This document shows positions 24,660 through 33,230 of a stretch of 64,000 bases of DNA, piece by piece. Location of the stretch: assembly GCF_900312815.1 (NCBI RefSeq), contig NZ_OMPE01000009.1:930001-994000 (forward strand). Direction: 5' to 3'. This DNA comes from Aquimarina sp. AU474 (GTDB lineage Bacteria; Bacteroidota; Bacteroidia; Flavobacteriales; Flavobacteriaceae). The translations under genes and the position numbers were made by a program. The stretch's first letter is position 1. Each line of letters starts with the position of its first letter. The notes under the pieces were generated by a model that did not search any database, was not told where the DNA came from, and worked only from the letters and a program-made list of their open reading frames with translations.

Positions 24660-24695
24660 AAGATACTATTTTATTGATTTACAACATAGTATCTT
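24660..24695. repeat. Perfect inverted repeat upstream of the TPR regulator
   Basis: AAGATACTAT (24660-24669) and ATAGTATCTT (24686-24695) are fully complementary with a 16-nt spacer, 42 bp upstream of the TTG start. It could be an operator or a leader hairpin. Without a T run it is not a terminator. Confidence 0.5.
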
Positions 24696-24746
24696 ATAAA
24701 CAGTATAAATCAATGATTATCAGGTGTTTGATTCATGTTTTGTACT

Positions 24747-24767
24747 TCGGAATTCTGAGAATTTCGA
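24747..24767. promoter_or_regulatory. Second-type dyad, copy 2
   Basis: TCGGAATTC-tga-GAATTTCGA matches the dyad at 22856-22876 in both arms except one base. It lies between the divergent TPR/AraC and GAF/AraC regulator genes and could act on either. Confidence 0.7.
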
Positions 24768-24776
24768 GATATTCCG

Positions 24777-24809
24777 TTTGTTTTTTCCTCTAATGTAAAG
24801 GTATATTTG
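24777..24809 (+). promoter_or_regulatory. Promoter of the second GAF regulator
   Basis: TTTG (24777-24780), 21 nt, then TATATTTG (24802-24809), a full match to TAnnTTTG. It decides the start of the next gene: the TTG at 24807 lies inside the -7 box, so the ATG at 24831 is used. Confidence 0.65.
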
Positions 24810-24830
24810 ACAAGGACAAAAAAACTTCTC

Positions 24831-26042
24831 ATGGAGAATAACAAGAAAAATATTGGAGGCATTACAGTAATAAAAGTTGCTGTGATATTGATATGCTTCC
24901 CTATGTTTTTTTTAGTAAACCATACGTATACTTCCTTTTTGTACCTATTATTTCTTTCGGCAGGAAGTATTATTGCATTACTCACTCAGAATATAGAAGA
25001 GTTAAAAACGATATTGTTTGATAGGCTTTTGAAACTTAATTTTTCTAGTAGTACAATGTTATCAGGAGGTGTTCAATATACTTTTAACGAGCCAAAAACT
25101 TTAGATAATAATACACTCAAGAAAAATGCTAAGGATAAAAACAAAGGATGTTCCAGTCAATTTTTCTCAGAAATAGAAAATGATTTTTTGGATAATCCTT
25201 CAAGAGAAACATTATCCATATTAAGCTATTTTGCAACTTCATTATTCGGGAAAAACAATACAGATGAGGTTCTTTGGGATATTGTCGAAAATTGTATTTC
25301 ACAATTGCACTTAGAAGATTGTGTGATCTATATCCTAGACAAACAAAAGAAAGTATTGAATCAAAAAACAGCGTACGGAAATAAAAATAATGGACAAAAA
25401 AAAGTAATAAGCCCTATTCAGATCAAGGTCGGAGAAGGCATTGTGGGGTGTGTTGCTCAAACGGGGACTTATCGATGTGTGAAGGATGTAACATTAAATT
25501 CTAACTATATTATTGATGACGCCCAACGAATGTCTGAATTATCTGTACCTATTTTTATCGAAGATGAATTGATAGGTGTTCTTGACTCTGAGCATTCTCA
25601 AAAAGACTTTTTTACGCAAGAACATATTTTCTTATTTCATTTAATAGCCAAACTTACAGAGAAAAAGCTCACACACATTTATGCAAAAACTGCATGTAAT
25701 ATTACTTCCAACAATGTGTATTTTAAAGAGCTTGATTTTTTGATGAAAGAAGCAAAGATATACAGAGATCCTAATTTGGGATTAGATAGTATGGCCCAAA
25801 AATTAAAAATTAGCAGCAATTACCTATCACAATTAGTGAACAAGTTAGCCCATCAAAACTTTGCCGATTATGTAAATGGGTTCAGAATTGAAGACGCAAA
25901 ATCCAAATTAAGAAATTCGAAATTTATACACTATACAGTAATCAGTATTGGCTTAGAATCGGGTTTTAATTCAAAATCTACTTTTTATAGCGCATTCAAA
26001 AAACTTGTAGGAGTCTCACCTAGTACTTATAGAAAATCCTAA
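24831..26042 (+). CDS. GAF-domain regulator with AraC-type DNA-binding domain
   Basis: A 403-residue protein with two hydrophobic segments near the N terminus (about 10-55), a GAF domain (about 125-280, with SILSYFATSLFGK and DIVENCISQL) and a C-terminal AraC-type domain (about 300-403). The latter contains ISSNYLSQLVNKL, FADYVNGFRIED, and ISIGLESGFNSKSTFYSAFKK with GVSPSTYRK. It is a paralogue of the last 290 residues of the 18923-20614 protein, but it has a much shorter membrane part, so its input may differ. The DNA-contacting helices are nearly the same in both, and the two may bind related sites. Element D begins 10 bp after its stop codon. Confidence 0.85.
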   Translation: MENNKKNIGGITVIKVAVILICFPMFFLVNHTYTSFLYLLFLSAGSIIALLTQNIEELKTILFDRLLKLNFSSSTMLSGGVQYTFNEPKTLDNNTLKKNAKDKNKGCSSQFFSEIENDFLDNPSRETLSILSYFATSLFGKNNTDEVLWDIVENCISQLHLEDCVIYILDKQKKVLNQKTAYGNKNNGQKKVISPIQIKVGEGIVGCVAQTGTYRCVKDVTLNSNYIIDDAQRMSELSVPIFIEDELIGVLDSEHSQKDFFTQEHIFLFHLIAKLTEKKLTHIYAKTACNITSNNVYFKELDFLMKEAKIYRDPNLGLDSMAQKLKISSNYLSQLVNKLAHQNFADYVNGFRIEDAKSKLRNSKFIHYTVISIGLESGFNSKSTFYSAFKKLVGVSPSTYRKS

Positions 26043-26051
26043 CCTAATACG

Positions 26052-26112
26052 TCCGGATTCTTTGAAATTCAAACTTTCTGGATATCTGTATTTCTAAGTC
26101 CAACTACTTTTG
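26052..26112 (+). promoter_or_regulatory. Regulatory element D and -7 box
   Basis: Element 26052-26085 has TCCGGA, TTTGAAATTCAAA and TCTGGA followed by TAT. Then come 19 nt and TACTTTTG (26105-26112), a full TAnnTTTG match. It lies 88 nt upstream of the repeat lipoprotein gene at 26201. Confidence 0.85.
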
Positions 26113-26200
26113 TTTCATACATCTACAATAACAATAGATGAAGCAATCACATTAAGAGCTATAACAGATACACAACGCTGTGTAAATTAAAATAACCACA

Positions 26201-27763
26201 ATGAAAAAGAATCATTTTTTATATATAGTACTCACTATGGTAATACTTATTATAAGTTGTAGTGAAGACGAAGAAATAGTTGCACCGCCGCAAAATCAAA
26301 ATCCAGGAGCTTTTTCGATAGAAGTTGCGCAAATAACCGTGAATAGTGCATTACTTAAATGGAACCCTGCTATTGATCCTGATAATGATAAAGTGACATA
26401 TACTGTATTTTTATTAGATAATGAGGTAGTGTCGGATATTGAAAACACAGAATTTTTATTAGAGAACCTAGAGCCCAAAACAAACTATACTGGGATGATA
26501 ATGGCTTCAGATGGTAAAACAGGAATAACCGAGAGTACATTTCTGTTTTCAACTATTGAAAACACGAATGGAGAAATAGGTATTGTTTGGCAAAAATCTC
26601 TAGGCGGTGATGTTAATGATGAGGCGTATGTGATACGAGAAACCGATGATGGAGGATATATTATCGGAGGAGTTTCAGAATCTGATAATGGAGATGTAAG
26701 TGAAAATAAGGGAGGAAAAGATTGTTGGGTTGTAAGATTAGATAATGTTGGTAATATTGTATGGGAAAAAAACTTTGGAGGAAGCCAAAATGAAACTATT
26801 CATGATATTCAATTAACAGATGATGGGGGTTATATTGTAGGTGCATTTTCGACATCTAGTGATGGAGATGTATCCGGAAACAATGGGATGCGTGACTTCT
26901 GGATTGTAAAACTAAATGCTTCTGGAGATCTGGTATGGGAAACTAATATAGGAGGTGAAAGTGATGATATTCTAGAGTCAATTATACAAGCTGCCGATGG
27001 AGGCTATATTGCTTCAGGGTTTTCGAGTTCTGATGAGATAGGGATTAATGGTCAATCTGATGCATGGATTGTAAAATTAGATGATTTAGGCAATTTGCTT
27101 TGGGAAACAAATATAGGAGGATCACAAAGAGATATTGCTATGTCTATAGATAATACAATAGATCAGGGATTTGTAGTAGCTGGATATACTGAAACTTCTG
27201 ATGATAAAAGAGATGTGTGGATGGCAAAGTTTAATGAAGCAGGAGGGCTTGAGTGGCAAAATACTTATGGTGGATCTGATGATGAAGAAGCAGGTTCGGT
27301 ACAGCAAACGTTGGATGGTGGGTATATTATTTCGGGATATTCAAGATCAAGTGATAGTGACGTTACAGAAAATAAAGGATCTGCAGATGGCTGGGTAATA
27401 AAAACAAACAGCGCAGGAGGTTTAATGTGGGAGAAAACGTATGGAGGTATGGGGTCCGAAGGAATAAGTGACATACAACAAACCAACGACGGAGGATACA
27501 TTGCAACGGGCAGCTCCAGTTCTTCCGATGGGGATATTGAAGAAAATAATGGCGCACGCGATTTTTGGATTTTAAGATTGAACAATAGCGGTACGATCGT
27601 TTGGCAAAAGAATTTGGGTAGTGAAGGAGATGACTATGCATTTTCTATACAACAAACAGCAGATCAAGGTTATGCTGTTGCGGGGTCATGGTATACTAAT
27701 ATTATGGGTAATGGAGAAGGAACAACGGGTGATTTTAACTATTGGGTAATAAAACTACAATAA
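26201..27763 (+). CDS. Lipoprotein with FN3 domain and W-x-K-x-GG...DGGY repeats
   Basis: A 520-residue lipoprotein (lipobox LIISC, Cys20, then SEDEE). A fibronectin type III-like domain (about 35-120) is followed by about seven repeats of 55 residues, of the kind seen at 2605-3972: W-x-K-x-(L/F/Y)-GG-x4-E/D, then T-DGGY, S-SDGDV and D-x-W-(I/V)-x-K. The repeats are likely blades of a beta-propeller on the cell surface. It is the first gene behind element D and so a predicted regulon member. A terminator follows, so it forms its own transcript. Confidence 0.8.
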   Translation: MKKNHFLYIVLTMVILIISCSEDEEIVAPPQNQNPGAFSIEVAQITVNSALLKWNPAIDPDNDKVTYTVFLLDNEVVSDIENTEFLLENLEPKTNYTGMIMASDGKTGITESTFLFSTIENTNGEIGIVWQKSLGGDVNDEAYVIRETDDGGYIIGGVSESDNGDVSENKGGKDCWVVRLDNVGNIVWEKNFGGSQNETIHDIQLTDDGGYIVGAFSTSSDGDVSGNNGMRDFWIVKLNASGDLVWETNIGGESDDILESIIQAADGGYIASGFSSSDEIGINGQSDAWIVKLDDLGNLLWETNIGGSQRDIAMSIDNTIDQGFVVAGYTETSDDKRDVWMAKFNEAGGLEWQNTYGGSDDEEAGSVQQTLDGGYIISGYSRSSDSDVTENKGSADGWVIKTNSAGGLMWEKTYGGMGSEGISDIQQTNDGGYIATGSSSSSDGDIEENNGARDFWILRLNNSGTIVWQKNLGSEGDDYAFSIQQTADQGYAVAGSWYTNIMGNGEGTTGDFNYWVIKLQ

Positions 27764-27827
27764 GTGTAACACTACTTTGTATACGTAATGATTAAGTTTT
27801 TTTGTCCAATTGCTTTTCATTACCCGG

Positions 27828-27874
27828 AGATCCTCATTAACTAGCCTAAACTATAGTGATGGGGATCTTTTTTT
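27828..27874 (+). terminator. Hairpin terminator
   Basis: AGATCCtCAT pairs with ATGgGGATCT across a 20-nt A/T-rich loop; seven T follow. It ends the 26201-27763 transcript. Confidence 0.75.
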
Positions 27875-27911
27875 ATGATACAGTAACCAGTATAATACTT
27901 ATATTTAAGAG

Positions 27912-29267
27912 ATGAACCGTACCAAAATCACAATCTTATTTTTAATAGCAAATTTTTGTGTTGTTTTTCCTTGTTTTTGGGATTATGATACCATTGAAAT
28001 GGAAAGGCAACAATTTCCTAGTGTGATCGAATTGATTTCGGGAAAATTTCTTAGACATTCACCAGAGTTTTATTATTGGAGAGTAAAGGATAGAGAAGAA
28101 AAACTCAAAAATTCTCCTGATAGCCTCTACCTCCTTGATGACTTGGCCGTTTCATATTCAAAGATTGGAGATAACAAAAAGGCAATAGAGATTATATTCA
28201 AAAAAGAACAAATCCAACCTGGAGAATATGAAACGTATGCAAATTTGGGCACATTTTATTTGCATGATGGACAATTTTCTAAAGGAATTCAATATATAGA
28301 AAAAGCAATAGCGATTAATCCCAATGCGCATTTTGGAAGAGAAATATATCAACTATATGTTGCTCAATATGTTCTTGGTAAGATGAAAGATGGTAAGATA
28401 CCATTTCCATTATCGTCCAAATTTAGAACTTGTCTAGCTTGTCTTCCCAAACCTTATCTTGAAGATAATTTCTATACTTTTTTAGTAGATAAGCATAGAG
28501 AAGGTGATGAAAAATCAAAGAGAAGATTATCTAAAAAAGAATTAGAAAAGGCCATTATTGGTATTTTGGGAATGATGAAATTTGGTAATCACGACTCCCC
28601 TATTTTATTAGAAGTATTAGGAGATTTATTAGTGGGGGCAGCAAGAAAAGAAGGAGCAAGACAATTGGCGGCTAGAGCTTATTTTAAAGCATCTTATAAA
28701 TTTGAGAATGAGAAAACAAAAGAAGTTTATAGAAAAAAGATCATAGCAGCACTTTATCATCAATACACAAAAAAGAGAGGTAAAAAATTCAACTTATATG
28801 AGTTAGAAGAATTGTTAACAGAAGAGATTGAAGAAGGAAATACGTACTACAATGGGGTACGAAAAGATGAAATGAGTTGGATACTAACGGGTAAAAATCC
28901 AGAACACGAATTTGATGTAAAATACTATGTGGCACCAACGATAGGAATAAGAATTCAAAACAGTAAAGGGGAAGAAAGTGATATAACAAAACGATATTCA
29001 AGAGATACCACTATTGGAAAAATTATAGATTATCGACCAATTCCAAAACAAAATATACTTTTGAGTATTGCCGCAAAAGAAAGTATAGATAGTTTATTTG
29101 AGAAGGATCTAATTAAGGAAGAAAGAATACCCAATAATGATGGCATAGAGAAAAAAGAGAATCCAAAAACAAAATATTGGGTAGTTGCATTATTGCTAAT
29201 GGGTATTTTGGGCATTGGTTTTTGGATATGGGTAAGAGCAAAAAACAATAATATCAGTAATAGATAA
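27912..29267 (+). CDS. Tetratricopeptide-repeat protein with C-terminal membrane anchor
   Basis: A 451-residue protein with an N-terminal signal segment (about 5-22). Helical TPR units follow (about 55-150, for example AVSYSKIGDNKKAIEIIF and LGTFYLHDGQFSKGIQYIEKAIAIN). The middle is Lys/Glu-rich, and a hydrophobic C-terminal segment (about 420-440, VVALLLMGILGIGFWIWV) ends in basic residues. It is therefore probably a periplasmic protein anchored in the inner membrane. No catalytic motif is seen. It has no copy of the regulon element in front and lies between two regulon units. Function unknown. Confidence 0.75.
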   Translation: MNRTKITILFLIANFCVVFPCFWDYDTIEMERQQFPSVIELISGKFLRHSPEFYYWRVKDREEKLKNSPDSLYLLDDLAVSYSKIGDNKKAIEIIFKKEQIQPGEYETYANLGTFYLHDGQFSKGIQYIEKAIAINPNAHFGREIYQLYVAQYVLGKMKDGKIPFPLSSKFRTCLACLPKPYLEDNFYTFLVDKHREGDEKSKRRLSKKELEKAIIGILGMMKFGNHDSPILLEVLGDLLVGAARKEGARQLAARAYFKASYKFENEKTKEVYRKKIIAALYHQYTKKRGKKFNLYELEELLTEEIEEGNTYYNGVRKDEMSWILTGKNPEHEFDVKYYVAPTIGIRIQNSKGEESDITKRYSRDTTIGKIIDYRPIPKQNILLSIAAKESIDSLFEKDLIKEERIPNNDGIEKKENPKTKYWVVALLLMGILGIGFWIWVRAKNNNISNR

Positions 29268-29346
29268 GATTAAAATAGCTATTGTTGATTTTCTTCTAAA
29301 CAGGGCTTTTACTTTTTGTCTTCCCGAGTAAACCCCTTTAAATACG

Positions 29347-29407
29347 TCCGAATTCTTTGAAATTCAAACTTTCTGGATATCCAAAAATACTTCCCTCACT
29401 AGGTTTG
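29347..29407 (+). promoter_or_regulatory. Regulatory element E and -7 box
   Basis: Element 29347-29380 (TCCGAA, inner dyad TTGAA-A-TTCAA, TCTGGATAT), 19 nt, then TAGGTTTG (29400-29407), a full -7 match. The ATG of the collagen-like lipoprotein follows after 27 nt. Confidence 0.85.
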
Positions 29408-29434
29408 TGACCTAAACTTTTTAAAAACATAAAA

Positions 29435-30019
29435 ATGAAGGTAATGAAAAATTTAGTGAAGCTAAGTTGGATACTTGTGATCTTAATTTCTCTATTTTCT
29501 TGTTCAGATGGAGAAGACGGTTCAATAGGTCCAGTTGGAGAACAAGGAGAACAAGGACCAATAGGAGAGCAAGGAGATCCGGGAACAGCAAATGTGATAT
29601 ATTCAGACTGGATTCCAAATGGTTTTAATCCAGGAGGGGGATTACTCCAAAAACTATTCACATTAGCTAGTGAACAACAGATTACAGATTTAGGGGTTAA
29701 TCTAGATACAAGTACTGTTTTGGTGTACGGCAGAGGTGATATCTTAGCAGTAATTGGAGATGAAGTACTTCCATTGCCTTATGAAAATAGAGCTACCGAT
29801 GAGCGATATACCTATGCCATTTATAATGGATCTATACGAGCGGTAGGATTAGCAGCCTCGAATACTGATAATGATTTTGATCGCTTTGATGACTATAGAT
29901 ATGTTATTATACCAGGAGGAGTAGCGGTTGGTTCAAATACGTCATCTATAAAATCTAAGATAGATTATACCACGATGTCCTATCAACAAATTGCCATCCT
30001 ATTTAATATCCCAGAATAA
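29435..30019 (+). CDS. Collagen-like lipoprotein, copy 1
   Basis: A 194-residue lipoprotein (lipobox LFSC, then SDGEDG). It has about nine Gly-x-Y triplets (GPVGEQGEQGP and onward to GDPGTA) and then a globular domain beginning ANVIYSDW and ending with [11 protein letters not shown] and IDY-x2-MSYQQ. The triplets can form a short collagen-like triple helix that trimerises the protein on the surface. It is paralogous to 33319-33906 from the start of the mature protein to the end, and both have the same regulatory element. It is the first gene after element E; a hairpin terminator follows. Confidence 0.8.
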   Translation: MKVMKNLVKLSWILVILISLFSCSDGEDGSIGPVGEQGEQGPIGEQGDPGTANVIYSDWIPNGFNPGGGLLQKLFTLASEQQITDLGVNLDTSTVLVYGRGDILAVIGDEVLPLPYENRATDERYTYAIYNGSIRAVGLAASNTDNDFDRFDDYRYVIIPGGVAVGSNTSSIKSKIDYTTMSYQQIAILFNIPE

Positions 30020-30083
30020 TGAATTGAGCCTGATAATAGAGATATACTTCTATTATGTTACCCCATTTAATTTTTTGACTATG

Positions 30084-30122
30084 CCCTTCAGACGTTGTAA
30101 ATAGTTCATCTGAAGGGTTTTT
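30084..30122 (+). terminator. Hairpin terminator after collagen-like gene 1
   Basis: CCCTTCAGA and TCTGAAGGG pair fully across a 16-nt loop and are followed by TTTTT. It lies 65 nt after the stop codon, so the genes after it may be expressed by read-through or by a separate promoter. Confidence 0.85.
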
Positions 30123-30146
30123 AAAAAAATACAAAATCAAATAAAA

Positions 30147-31160
30147 ATGAAAAATCAGATATATTTAATTTTAGCAATCATGTGTTTGACTTTAGTGTCT
30201 TGCGATATTGAAGAAGAAGAAGTGATTGAAGATTCAGAAGCAGTAACTTCTAAAATGTTATTTCCAAAAACTAAACATCTTAAATCCACACTTGTCACTA
30301 AAGAAGTACCTTTTGGAGGACGAGCAAGACATGCCTCTTTAATCTTTGATAAAAAGATGTGGGTGATCGCTGGTAATGGACCAGGTATTTATTATAACGA
30401 TGCTTGGTTTAGTACTAATGGAACAGATTGGGTTGCTGCTACAAAAAATGCAGCATTTTCTAAGCGAGCGAATCATGCTGTAACAGTTTCTAATGGAAAA
30501 ATGTGGATAACGGGAGGTACAATATCTGCCGCAATGAATGATGTATGGTACTCTAAGGATGGCAAACAATGGAATTTGGCAACGAAAAATGCTGCTTTTT
30601 CTCCACGATCCGGTCATGGGATGGCAACCTTGAACGGAAGAATGTTCGTTATCGGAGGTCATGAAAATGGTGTTGAAAAAGGAGATGTTTGGGTAAGTGG
30701 CGATGGTATAAACTGGAGTTTGGCTACCAACTTAGCTCCTTTTGGTGAACGAAGAGATCACTCAGTAACGGTTTACGATAATAAGATATGGGTTATAGGA
30801 GGGTATGACATTAATAATAATTTTTTAAACGATGTATGGTATTCTCCAAATGGTTATCAATGGTTTATTGCTACTGCAAATGCAAACTTTCTACCTAGAA
30901 GAGATCATGGATTAACCACAAATGAAAAAGGAATGTGGCTTACCGCCGGAACACGAAATAATGACTTTAAATATTTTAATGATATCTGGTTTAGTAATGA
31001 TGGTATAAACTGGACCGAAGTTAAGGCTTCTAAAAATTATCCAGAAAGAACAGAGCACACCTCATTGTATTATGATAAAAAATTATGGGTGATTAATGGA
31101 TATGGATTAGATCTAGGGAATTACTATGATTTTTATACCGATGTGTGGTCTTTTGAATAA
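30147..31160 (+). CDS. Kelch-like repeat lipoprotein
   Basis: A 337-residue lipoprotein (lipobox LVSC, Cys19, before DIEEEE). It has about six repeats of some 48 residues of the form R-x2-H, then M/I-W-V-x-G-G, NDVWYS-x-DG and W-x2-A-T-x-N-A-x-F. They match the Kelch/galactose-oxidase beta-propeller style, so the protein is a surface or periplasmic propeller. A binding function is likely, but no ligand can be named. It is followed closely by two more genes on the same strand, suggesting an operon with 31173-32496. Confidence 0.75.
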   Translation: MKNQIYLILAIMCLTLVSCDIEEEEVIEDSEAVTSKMLFPKTKHLKSTLVTKEVPFGGRARHASLIFDKKMWVIAGNGPGIYYNDAWFSTNGTDWVAATKNAAFSKRANHAVTVSNGKMWITGGTISAAMNDVWYSKDGKQWNLATKNAAFSPRSGHGMATLNGRMFVIGGHENGVEKGDVWVSGDGINWSLATNLAPFGERRDHSVTVYDNKIWVIGGYDINNNFLNDVWYSPNGYQWFIATANANFLPRRDHGLTTNEKGMWLTAGTRNNDFKYFNDIWFSNDGINWTEVKASKNYPERTEHTSLYYDKKLWVINGYGLDLGNYYDFYTDVWSFE

Positions 31161-31172
31161 AAAACAGAAAAA

Positions 31173-31862
31173 ATGAAAACAATAAAAATAAATATAACTA
31201 TCGCATTAATCAGTCTACTATGGGCTTGTAGTAGCGATGATGATTCGGGAAATATTAGATTAGAGTATCCAGAAGTATTTGAAACCCTTTATCTAAATGA
31301 AACGGAAGTTTCTCCTACAGTTTTGGATTGGCAAGGAGAAATAGGGACACTTTCGATTTCTTCTACAACCGAGATTTTAAATAGACCCGTAGTATTTTTT
31401 GATGAAGATACAGGTGTTATTTCGTGGGGTAATAGATTACCTCTAGGTGCTTTTCCATTTGTGATTGAAGCAAAAAACTCGACAAGTACCGCAAGATTTG
31501 AAATTATAATAGAGAATAAATTTGAAGAAGGCCTTTTTGAAGGAGGTTTTTTGGAAGATACTTCAGATGAGCCAGATTTTTCGATGATATCTCAGGAGTA
31601 TTTTTTAACCTTTCTTGATGATGGAACATTTACAATGCAAAATTTTGATATGCCAGATCTTTCTTTTGAAGGAGAATGGATTATTGATGGTTCGAGGGTT
31701 ATTGCAACTCGTATAGATGATATGGCCGCAAATGATTTTATAATGGTGGGTTATATCTCTGTTGGTAATTCACCAGGTTTTTCGGGAAGATATGGTTCGA
31801 GTTTAAACGATCAGGATGAAATCCAAGATTTTGAAGGGATTTTTAGATTCGATTTAGATTAA
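31173..31862 (+). CDS. Lipoprotein of unknown function with acidic beta domain
   Basis: A 229-residue lipoprotein (lipobox LWAC, Cys19, followed by SSDDDSG). The first half resembles a bacterial Ig-like domain. The second half (TFTMQNFDMPDLSFEGEWIIDGSRVIATR) has the look of a lipocalin-like or DUF-type barrel, with an F-D-G-x-W motif. It is acidic throughout. It starts 12 bp after the Kelch-like gene and precedes the SIMPL-domain gene. I do not recognise a named family. Confidence 0.6.
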   Translation: MKTIKINITIALISLLWACSSDDDSGNIRLEYPEVFETLYLNETEVSPTVLDWQGEIGTLSISSTTEILNRPVVFFDEDTGVISWGNRLPLGAFPFVIEAKNSTSTARFEIIIENKFEEGLFEGGFLEDTSDEPDFSMISQEYFLTFLDDGTFTMQNFDMPDLSFEGEWIIDGSRVIATRIDDMAANDFIMVGYISVGNSPGFSGRYGSSLNDQDEIQDFEGIFRFDLD

Positions 31863-31890
31863 TATATACATAACTATTAGAGAAAAAGAC

Positions 31891-32496
31891 ATGAAAAAAA
31901 TAATTATAGGTATATTATTGTGTACCGCACCAATTTTTGGACAACAACAAAATACAATAACAGTAATTGGCGAGACATTCAAAAAAACAACTATTAAAGA
32001 ATACGTCGTTAATATTGAAATTAAAGATATCGTAGCTGATACATATCAAAATATAGAATCTAAGAAGAGACCTCAGCTTATTGAAGAATATAAAAGTAAA
32101 TTAAATAGTATTGGTATAGATTTCAAAAAGTTCAAAGAAAACAAACTATATGCGGTCACTGGTCTTACTCACCGTACAAATTCGAATTATTACTATACAA
32201 CAACATCTTTTGAAGAGGTAGAAAAAATGTTTGGACAATTGATAAAAGGAGTAACGATTATCTGGATTGATATAATACCAAATGAAAGCACAAATACCGA
32301 AATTGCAACATTGAATAGTATGGCAATACAAGATGCAGCGAATAAGGCTACACTAACCGCCAAAAACATCAATAAAAAAATTGGCGATATTCAAAAAGTA
32401 GAAACATTGGATAATAGGCAATCCAAGTATTATAATACTGCTAAACCAAAAGAACCTCAGAAATACTATGTGCAGGTTACATTTTTGCTAGAGTAA
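31891..32496 (+). CDS. SIMPL-domain (DUF541-like) secreted protein
   Basis: A 201-residue secreted protein with a signal peptide (cleavage after IFGQ). The domain begins ITVIGETFKK and ends with QDAANKATLTAKNINKKIGDI and YYVQVTFLL, as in SIMPL-fold proteins. These periplasmic proteins form ring-like oligomers, and some are linked to oxidative stress. The family match is by pattern only. It lies 28 bp after the preceding gene and 35 bp before the next. Confidence 0.65.
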   Translation: MKKIIIGILLCTAPIFGQQQNTITVIGETFKKTTIKEYVVNIEIKDIVADTYQNIESKKRPQLIEEYKSKLNSIGIDFKKFKENKLYAVTGLTHRTNSNYYYTTTSFEEVEKMFGQLIKGVTIIWIDIIPNESTNTEIATLNSMAIQDAANKATLTAKNINKKIGDIQKVETLDNRQSKYYNTAKPKEPQKYYVQVTFLLE

Positions 32497-32531
32497 ATGT
32501 GTTAATTTAAAAAATAAAACCACAGTATACC

Positions 32532-33158
32532 ATGAAAAGAATATATCAGATTATAGCATTATGTTTTAGTACTCTTTCTTGTGCAAATTTGAACAAAAGT
32601 AATGCTCCCACTCAAGTAGCTGCGTATACAAAAACAAATCAGCAAGTGGTACCTAATAATGATACACTTAAAGTAGGATATACATATTGGTGGCCTCAAT
32701 CTGGACCTTTTATTGGATACTGTGGTAGTAGTTATACATTAGCTTTTTTGGGAACGGTTGATCATATTGACCAGCCTATAAAAAATGAAGATTTACTCTA
32801 TGTTTCCCAAAAAGGCATCATTAATATTGAAGAAGTATTGACTGCAAGAGATGTAAAGAAAAGTTCTTTTAGATCCCAAAAATTCTTTGTTTCAACATGC
32901 TTTTATGAACAAGGTTTAAAAAAGGGAGATAAGGTTCTGGTTTTTTGTTATGAATATGAGGGCGATTATAGTATACCTGGAGGGGAATCGATACTAAAAA
33001 TTAAAAACAGCAATGATCAGGTAGTTAGATCTATTAAAAGATATATTAAATCTGGTCAAAATGGATTAGAGTTAAAAAAGGACATTGCTTTGTGGGAGAA
33101 ATATGGTTTAAGAGAGGATGTAAAACGGGTCATCGCTTGTAAAGAGAGAGTAGATTAA
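32532..33158 (+). CDS. Hypothetical lipoprotein
   Basis: A 208-residue protein with a lipobox LSC (Cys17, after FSTLS). It contains one conspicuous block, YWWPQSGPFIGYCGSSYTL (about residues 50-68), and several Lys-rich stretches. No domain is recognised. It is the last gene of the 30147-33158 run and lies before element F. Confidence 0.6.
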   Translation: MKRIYQIIALCFSTLSCANLNKSNAPTQVAAYTKTNQQVVPNNDTLKVGYTYWWPQSGPFIGYCGSSYTLAFLGTVDHIDQPIKNEDLLYVSQKGIINIEEVLTARDVKKSSFRSQKFFVSTCFYEQGLKKGDKVLVFCYEYEGDYSIPGGESILKIKNSNDQVVRSIKRYIKSGQNGLELKKDIALWEKYGLREDVKRVIACKERVD

Positions 33159-33230
33159 AAACGAAACATCTAAACCAACTATAAAAGCGGTGTTTACCGT
33201 ATGAGATTGAGTCGAACCTCTCAAAAAATG

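Noticed and set aside
27265-27585. 106-codon minus-strand frame in the repeat lipoprotein
   Set aside because: Antisense shadow of the DGGY repeats, with Pro/Ser-rich sequence that follows from the complementary codons.
29338-29661. 107-codon minus-strand frame across element E and the collagen-like gene
   Set aside because: Shadow of the same Gly-x-Y codons, running through the promoter of the real gene.
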